From positions 124,001-188,000 of the forward strand of contig CAKUVI010000003.1 of assembly GCA_934699095.1 (NCBI GenBank): a DNA stretch of 64,000 nt. The letters run 5' to 3'. Position 1 is the stretch's first letter. The number at the start of each line of letters is the position of its first letter. The translations under genes were made by a program, and so were the position numbers. This DNA comes from an uncultured Bacteroidales bacterium (lineage in GTDB: Bacteria > Bacteroidota > Bacteroidia > Bacteroidales > WCHB1-69). The notes beneath the pieces are model-generated. The model was given only the letters and a program-made list of their open reading frames with translations, was not told the origin of the DNA and searched no databases. Of the stretch, positions 59,189 to 64,000 are shown one piece after another.

Positions 59189-59941
59189 TTAATTATGTTT
59201 TGTTGCAATTATTCTGTTCTTGAACCTTGTGTCAAGCTGACTGTACGTTTTGTATCCCTTATACTGAAGCCCGTTTTCATACAGGGCCCTCAGATTGTCC
59301 AACTTCTCCTCTATACCGTCAGCACTGCCCAAAATTATCGTCTGCCCGCCAATAGTGCTCACCAATTCCGGCTCTCCGTTCCCATTAATGTAGATCTGGC
59401 GAAACTGTGCCTTATAGTATTCGTCAGAATTTATGACCTTTGCTATCTTCAAAGCCTCCTGCACGCTTTTGGGTGCCTTGCTTCCCACTTTTCCTCCACC
59501 GACCTTACCGTTGACAACCATAAGATAGTCTGTCATCTTCGGAGAAAAAGGAACCACATACCCGTTATCGTCAACCAAATAGTTCCCGCCATCCGACGTG
59601 GTCACATTAAGCACTATGTTCCTCAATTTGTAGTCCACCACCAACTTCCCACCAGCGAAGTGCACAAAATTCACCTTCTCCACAAAGGGATTGCCTTTCA
59701 AAATTGAAGAGATTGACCCTAAATCCACGTCCTTCTGCTGCACTCCCAAGACCTCCACGCCGGCAGATGAAAGTATCCGCTCCACCTCCGTCTGACCTAT
59801 CACTACACTCTCATTGTCGGTGTGAGGCGCCACCGATAACTGCTCACATGTGCGCTTAGGTATGAATATGTAGCCTAAAATCAAACCAGCTAACAACGTA
59901 GCACACAGTAAGATAGCTACAACATACTTCAACTTTTTCAT
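59189..59941 (-). CDS. ftsQ: Cell division protein FtsQ
   Basis: 250 residues. One transmembrane segment (~7-26, VVAILLCATLLAGLILGYIF), then the POTRA and FtsQ region (ILSSAGVEVLGVQQKDVDLGSI and NPFVEKVNFV). Sequence conservation of FtsQ is low, so naming rests on gene order before ftsA-ftsZ and on topology. It has a minus-strand promoter of its own and would lie after murC in many relatives; here nadK precedes it instead. Confidence 0.88.
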   Translation of the reverse strand: MKKLKYVVAILLCATLLAGLILGYIFIPKRTCEQLSVAPHTDNESVVIGQTEVERILSSAGVEVLGVQQKDVDLGSISSILKGNPFVEKVNFVHFAGGKLVVDYKLRNIVLNVTTSDGGNYLVDDNGYVVPFSPKMTDYLMVVNGKVGGGKVGSKAPKSVQEALKIAKVINSDEYYKAQFRQIYINGNGEPELVSTIGGQTIILGSADGIEEKLDNLRALYENGLQYKGYKTYSQLDTRFKNRIIATKHN

Positions 59942-59970
59942 ACAAAAACGCGCAATTACTTTTATTCTGA

Positions 59971-59978
59971 CAAAATTA
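59971..59978 (-). promoter_or_regulatory. Bacteroidota -7 element, minus strand (TAATTTTG)
   Basis: 30 bp before ftsQ; it separates the division block from nadK. Confidence 0.6.
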
Positions 59979-60060
59979 AAAATAATAAGGCTTTGGTTTA
60001 ATCACCTTTCTATAAAAAAATAAACATAAAATTGTTGATATTGGACTTCAACATCCGGTT

Positions 60061-60924
60061 CTAACTATTCCGCTTGTCAAGGCCCCAAAGCAACTTCTCG
60101 CGTATGGTAGAATAGAAATTGCTGTTTTTAAACAACACTGTTTTAATTGAAAATTTCTCCTTGGAAATGTACAACGACACACCGTTATCGACAATAATAC
60201 GTTGTGTGTCAACACATAATGAATATTTTCCGCCACGGCCATCCACACTTATCCTCAGCTTCTGGTCGGCTGGAATAACCAGGGGACGAACGCTTAGCGA
60301 ATGAGAAGCGATGGGTGTGAGCACCATCACATCAGTCTGGGGATGCAAAATCGGTCCGCCACAGCTCATCGAATAGGCAGTGGAACCTGTGGGCGTCGCA
60401 ATTATCAGTCCGTCAGCCCAATAGGTGTTGATATTTTTGTCTTCTGCGGTTACTGTTATGGCGTTTATCGAGTCACTGTCAGTAGCCCGCACCGTAACAT
60501 CGTTAATAATGAATTTTGTATCAAGAGCCAACGGCTCGCTGCTCTCAATGTGGAGCAGCGAACGTGACTCTAATGTGTATTCTCCATTCTGGAGCATATC
60601 TATGCATGCCTCAAAATCGTCTTTCCTTATAGCCGAAAGAAAACCTATCCTGCCTGTGTTGATTCCTACGAGAGGAATGCCAAGGTCGCCCACAAGGTTG
60701 GCTGCGTCAATGAACGATCCGTCACCGCCCACCGAAACCATGAAGTCAACACAACCAACAGCCGCCAAAGACTTGTTACTGTTGAAGCGTTCCAACCCCG
60801 GCCATCCTTCAATGTTGGAATGCAGACACACACGCATCCCCCGCTTGATGAGATAATCTATAAACTCATCAGTAAAAGACTGAGGCTCAATGTATTTCCG
60901 ACTATAAAGCGCGAAAGAAAGCAT
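60061..60924 (-). CDS. nadK: NAD kinase
   Basis: 287 residues. The GGDG motif (VSVGGDGSFIDAANLVG) and NTGRIGFLSAI are diagnostic, with SPTGSTAYSMSCGGPI for substrate binding (TPTGSTAYS here). It makes NADP from NAD. Its ATG overlaps the butyrate kinase stop (TAATG on the minus strand), so the two are translationally coupled. Confidence 0.96.
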   Translation of the reverse strand: MLSFALYSRKYIEPQSFTDEFIDYLIKRGMRVCLHSNIEGWPGLERFNSNKSLAAVGCVDFMVSVGGDGSFIDAANLVGDLGIPLVGINTGRIGFLSAIRKDDFEACIDMLQNGEYTLESRSLLHIESSEPLALDTKFIINDVTVRATDSDSINAITVTAEDKNINTYWADGLIIATPTGSTAYSMSCGGPILHPQTDVMVLTPIASHSLSVRPLVIPADQKLRISVDGRGGKYSLCVDTQRIIVDNGVSLYISKEKFSIKTVLFKNSNFYSTIREKLLWGLDKRNS

Positions 60925-61994
60925 TATTCGTAGTTCTGCACCTCTATCTCGTTGTTGAGAATCATGTTGGCATTGAGCGCCATTGCCGCCATCTCATCCT
61001 CACCTGGATATACAGCAACTGGAGCGATCCATTCAACATACTTTTTGATGCGATTTACCACAGGCTTGCCGTAAGCTATGCCACCTGTGAGTACTATTGC
61101 GTCAACCTGACCCTTCAATACAACAGCATTTTCACCGATCTGCTTGGCCACTTGGTAAGCAAATGCCTCCTCTAACAATTCAGCCTTAGGATCCCCGGCA
61201 ATAGCAGCCTTTTCAACAGCATAAGCGTCGTTGCTGCCGAAATAACCTACATATCCACCCTTTCCTACAAGCATCTTCTGCATGTCTTCCTTGGTGTATT
61301 TACCACTGAAACAAGCTTTTAAGAATTGATTCATTGGAAGTGTTCCCGAACGTTCCGGTGAGAACGGACCTTCTCCGTCAAGTGCCTGGTTCACATCAAT
61401 GACAAGTCCCTTCCGGTGAGCACCCACACTGACACCTCCGCCCATGTGAACAACTATGAGATTGAGGTCTTCATAGCGTTTGTTGTGCTCCTTGGCATAC
61501 ATTCTGGCTATTGCCTTGTGGTTGAGGGCATGGAATATAGACTGGCGCTCGAAATCAGGATGGCCAGTGATACGGGCGATGTCCTGCATCTCGTCAACCA
61601 TCACCGGATCCGCGATATACGCTGCATCCAACCCGATGCTCTTTGCTATGCTGTCGGCTATAAGACCGCCTAAATTGCAGGCATGCTGTCCGCTGTATCC
61701 CATCTTCAAATGTTCAATCATCAAATCATTGATTTTATAAACACCTGATTTCAAAGGTTTTACAAGACCACCACGACCCATTACAATTGCTATTTCGTGC
61801 AAATCCACATTCTCTGCCTCTAATGTTGAGAGAATCACATTCTTACGAAACTCGTACTGGTCGGCGATTGTCTTGAACTGAGACAATTCCTCGGTGGAAT
61901 GCTTGATGTTCTTCAGAAAAATCTGTTCATTACCATTGAATATGGCAACTTTTGTGGAGGTTGCTCCTGGATTAATTGCAAGAATTTTTTTCAT
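60924..61994 (-). CDS. buk: Butyrate kinase
   Basis: 356 residues of the acetokinase family: INPGATSTKVAIF near the start, MGRGGLVKPLKSGVYKIN, ADPVMVDEMQDIA and HMGGGVSVGAHRKGLVIDV. The butyrate kinase branch is indicated by length (acetate kinases are ~400) and by the first motif. It forms butyrate or branched-chain fatty acids and ATP from acyl phosphate. The usual partner phosphotransbutyrylase (ptb) is not in the window. Confidence 0.93.
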   Translation of the reverse strand: MKKILAINPGATSTKVAIFNGNEQIFLKNIKHSTEELSQFKTIADQYEFRKNVILSTLEAENVDLHEIAIVMGRGGLVKPLKSGVYKINDLMIEHLKMGYSGQHACNLGGLIADSIAKSIGLDAAYIADPVMVDEMQDIARITGHPDFERQSIFHALNHKAIARMYAKEHNKRYEDLNLIVVHMGGGVSVGAHRKGLVIDVNQALDGEGPFSPERSGTLPMNQFLKACFSGKYTKEDMQKMLVGKGGYVGYFGSNDAYAVEKAAIAGDPKAELLEEAFAYQVAKQIGENAVVLKGQVDAIVLTGGIAYGKPVVNRIKKYVEWIAPVAVYPGEDEMAAMALNANMILNNEIEVQNYE

Positions 61995-62002
61995 TATCTG
62001 TA

Positions 62003-62404
62003 TTATTCGTTATTATTTTGCGGTTTTGTTGAAACTTTAACCTGATTGCTATATGAAAGTCCAGCACTGTTCTTAACATACGCCCGAACATAATATGCCG
62101 TGTCAACTAACGGGAGTGTAATGTCAGCAGAAAATGAAAGGGAATCGGAATTTTCCGCCACTGTCACCACCGTTGAGTAAACGTCTGTCAGGGCTGGCTC
62201 TTTGAACAGACTGTAGCAGAACCCCTGCTCAATGAAATAGTCGCACCCACCGGCATCCTTGATTATCGCGGAAATAGACAACTGCCTGTCATTCTGCACT
62301 TCAAAACTTGAGATTTCCGACTCAGCAACGCCGAATTTTGTACAACCAGTGAAAACTATTGAGATCAACAGCATCACACAAGCGATAATTTTATACAGTT
62401 TCAT
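62003..62404 (-). CDS. Hypothetical lipoprotein with fibronectin-like domain
   Basis: 133 residues; signal MKLYKIIACVMLLISIVFTGC-T. The body is beta-rich with a C-terminal strand pattern YYVRAYVKNSAGLSYSNQVKV, typical of Bacteroidota extracellular modules. Function unknown. It precedes buk by 8 nt and has its own promoter, so the transcript would be lipoprotein-buk-nadK. Confidence 0.7.
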   Translation of the reverse strand: MKLYKIIACVMLLISIVFTGCTKFGVAESEISSFEVQNDRQLSISAIIKDAGGCDYFIEQGFCYSLFKEPALTDVYSTVVTVAENSDSLSFSADITLPLVDTAYYVRAYVKNSAGLSYSNQVKVSTKPQNNNE

Positions 62405-62424
62405 CGTAACATTTTTTTAGGTTG

Positions 62425-62432
62425 CAAATGTA
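62425..62432 (-). promoter_or_regulatory. Bacteroidota -7 element, minus strand (TACATTTG)
   Basis: 21 bp before the lipoprotein start; likely promoter of the buk-nadK transcript. Confidence 0.55.
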
Positions 62433-62468
62433 ATTATTTTTTCTTTATCCCGCATAACTCTTATTTTG

Positions 62469-62476
62469 TATTTTTG
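62469..62476 (+). promoter_or_regulatory. Bacteroidota -7 element (TATTTTTG)
   Basis: 35 bp before the GH3 start at 62511; divergent from the promoter above. Confidence 0.6.
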
Positions 62477-62510
62477 CAAAACCATTTTAACCTGTCATAT
62501 TTTTAAGATA

Positions 62511-64000
62511 ATGAAGAAGCTCTTGTCTATAATTGTATTGTTATCAATGTGTTTTCTCCTCGTGCGATCATCAGACGTCCAGGTGAACGATAGAAGTGAG
62601 GAATATTTGCAAAAGATGACGTTGGAGGAGAAGATAGCACAGCTGGTTATTATCAGGGTAAGTTCCACTGAAAATGAGCAATACAATACTGAATTAGTGG
62701 ACAAGATTTCAAGGATACAGCCTGGTGGAGTGTGTTTTTTCAAGGGGACTCCTACAAAAGAGGCCGTTTTGACCAACAGGATTCAAGCGGTCAGCAAAGT
62801 GCCCATGTTCATTGCCATAGACGGGGAATGGGGTCCGTCGATGCGCCTCGACAGCTGTGTGGCTTTTCCACGGCAGATGACACTTGGCGCTCTTTCCGAG
62901 ACAAACGATTCACTGATCTACAGGATGGGACTTGAAGTGGCCGAGCAGTGCAAGGCTGTAGGCATCAACCTCAACTTTGCACCATGCATCGACATCAACA
63001 ACAACAGCCGCAATCCGGTGATCAACAGCCGTTCTTTTGGCGAAAACCGAGACAAAGTGGTGCGCAAAGCGTCCCTGTATATGCACGGGATGCAGAACGG
63101 CGGCATTTGCACTTCCATCAAACACTTCCCCGGTCACGGCGACACCGAGACAGACTCTCACTATGGTCTCCCCGTCATTAAAAAGAGCCGTCAGCAACTC
63201 GACGAGATGGAACTTTATCCGTACCGCGAACTTATCAAGGAGAACCCCGACATGGTAATGGTCGGTCATTTGAATGTGCCGGCATTAGACACCTCGTCCA
63301 ACTCCGTGTCATCGTTATCCTACCCTATTGTCACCAATTTGTTGAAAAAAGAACTCGGATACAAAGGCATCATCATAACAGACGGAATGGAAATGAAAGG
63401 TGTTCTGAAACAGAACCGTTTTCTCGGCGATGTTGAAATCCGTGCTTTGCTCGCCGGCGCCGACATACTCCTGCTTCCCGGTGAAACTGATTCGATAATT
63501 GCCGCTATAAAAAGGGCCGTTGAAACAGAGGTGATTCCGATGGAACTCATCAACGAACGCTGTCTTAGAGTGTTACGATTCAAAGAGATGAAAGGCATAC
63601 TCGACTACAAACCGGTTGCCATAAACGAAATAAAACAAAGGATGAACCGTGGCGAATCTGAATTCGTGAACCGTAAAATCGAAGAAAAAGCATTAACCCT
63701 GCTTACAAACAACGACGATATACTCCCTCTCTCCCCCGACAGCAAGACCGCATTCCTGTTTGTCGGCAGACCGGAACTTCAAAAACAGTACAAGGAAATT
63801 GTGGCCAACCACAATCTGCCGTACTTCTATATCGACAAAAAGATCAGCTCTAAAGATTACACCTCCTTGGCTTCAAAATTGTCCCCGTACGAAAAGGTGA
63901 TAATTGCCTTCGGCGGTTCCAATCAGCTGGGCGGTTCCGGCTACGGCCTTGACAACGGCACCGTGAAGTATATTGGCATGCTTGCAAATTCCCAAAAGGT
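62511..64000 (+). CDS. Glycoside hydrolase family 3 (beta-N-acetylhexosaminidase), cut at window end
   Basis: The frame is open to the right edge (at least 496 residues). A short signal or anchor (MKKLLSIIVLLSMCFLL) precedes the GH3 barrel: ERLQKM-like EYLQKMTLEEKIAQLV, KHFPGHGDTETDSH (general acid/His of the NagZ type) and the nucleophile Asp in IIITDGMEMKG. The C-terminal domain begins around residue 395 (EKALTLLTNNDDILPL). It likely removes N-acetylglucosamine in the periplasm. Beta-lactamase fusions occur in this group but lie outside the window if present. Confidence 0.92.
   Translation, partial: MKKLLSIIVLLSMCFLLVRSSDVQVNDRSEEYLQKMTLEEKIAQLVIIRVSSTENEQYNTELVDKISRIQPGGVCFFKGTPTKEAVLTNRIQAVSKVPMFIAIDGEWGPSMRLDSCVAFPRQMTLGALSETNDSLIYRMGLEVAEQCKAVGINLNFAPCIDINNNSRNPVINSRSFGENRDKVVRKASLYMHGMQNGGICTSIKHFPGHGDTETDSHYGLPVIKKSRQQLDEMELYPYRELIKENPDMVMVGHLNVPALDTSSNSVSSLSYPIVTNLLKKELGYKGIIITDGMEMKGVLKQNRFLGDVEIRALLAGADILLLPGETDSIIAAIKRAVETEVIPMELINERCLRVLRFKEMKGILDYKPVAINEIKQRMNRGESEFVNRKIEEKALTLLTNNDDILPLSPDSKTAFLFVGRPELQKQYKEIVANHNLPYFYIDKKISSKDYTSLASKLSPYEKVIIAFGGSNQLGGSGYGLDNGTVKYIGMLANSQK

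Noticed and set aside
1..64000. tRNA, rRNA or riboswitch genes
   Set aside because: No cloverleaf-like or conserved RNA motif was recognised by eye. A covariance-model scan would be needed to exclude short RNAs.

Overview
The window reads as chromosomal DNA of a Bacteroidales bacterium, probably an uncultured gut or oral lineage. The evidence is the recurrent Bacteroidota promoter element TAnnTTTG in front of many genes, A/T-rich leaders instead of Shine-Dalgarno sites, many lipoproteins, a glycine-lipid (gls) acyltransferase pair, a SusB-like GH97 enzyme, and an ftsQ-ftsA-ftsZ block. I saw no rRNA, tRNA or CRISPR array.

Region 1 (1-16.5 kb) is an accessory block with every gene on the + strand. 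It holds the tail of a DUF4143 ATPase, Vat-type and maltose-type acetyltransferases, a small P-loop kinase, DUF3784 and TIGR04076 proteins, a Fic protein, a tannase-like esterase, an old-yellow-enzyme relative, a flavodoxin fusion, a dipeptidase, an EstA-like esterase, an alkylation-repair cluster (AlkA-like glycosylase, PLP decarboxylase, monooxygenase, MGMT) and an FMN reductase. At about ten gene boundaries there is a short A/T dyad motif, either ATAAATCGGAATTTAT or its near reverse complement TAAATTCCAATTTA, often overlapping the stop or start codon. I did not find it in the rest of the window. The block also holds tiny reading frames that keep only the two ends of known enzymes. Together these are the best candidate for something undescribed.

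Region 2 (16.5-34 kb) opens with an overlapping pair, a RecQ-like helicase fused to a phosphoribosyltransferase and a DprA-like protein (a candidate defence module). It continues with glsA-glsB, a DUF362/CMD-cupin lipoprotein pair, two AAA ATPases whose promoters carry inverted repeats, cupin and membrane proteins, a broken toxin beside an intact antitoxin, a deleted carbonic anhydrase remnant, a flavin reductase-rubredoxin fusion and a YiiX-like hydrolase.

Region 3 (34-48.7 kb) has an AraC regulator divergent from an acetyltransferase-AKR-DUF362-flavodoxin-AKR operon. Then come a GH97 glucosidase, a DMT exporter, flavin/ferredoxin proteins, a REP-associated tyrosine transposase with six copies of its palindrome (one inside its own gene), a Cys-rich lipoprotein and a membrane LytTR regulator preceded by four 11-bp direct repeats.

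Region 4 (48.8-64 kb) is core housekeeping: serS, a TPR protein, and a long minus-strand run of nadK/buk and ftsQ-ftsA-ftsZ-MATE-mutS2-msrA. It ends with a GH3 enzyme cut by the window edge. Redox enzymes (flavodoxins, AKRs, flavin reductases, OYE, MsrA) recur and suggest a lifestyle with electrophile or oxidative stress, but that is inference.
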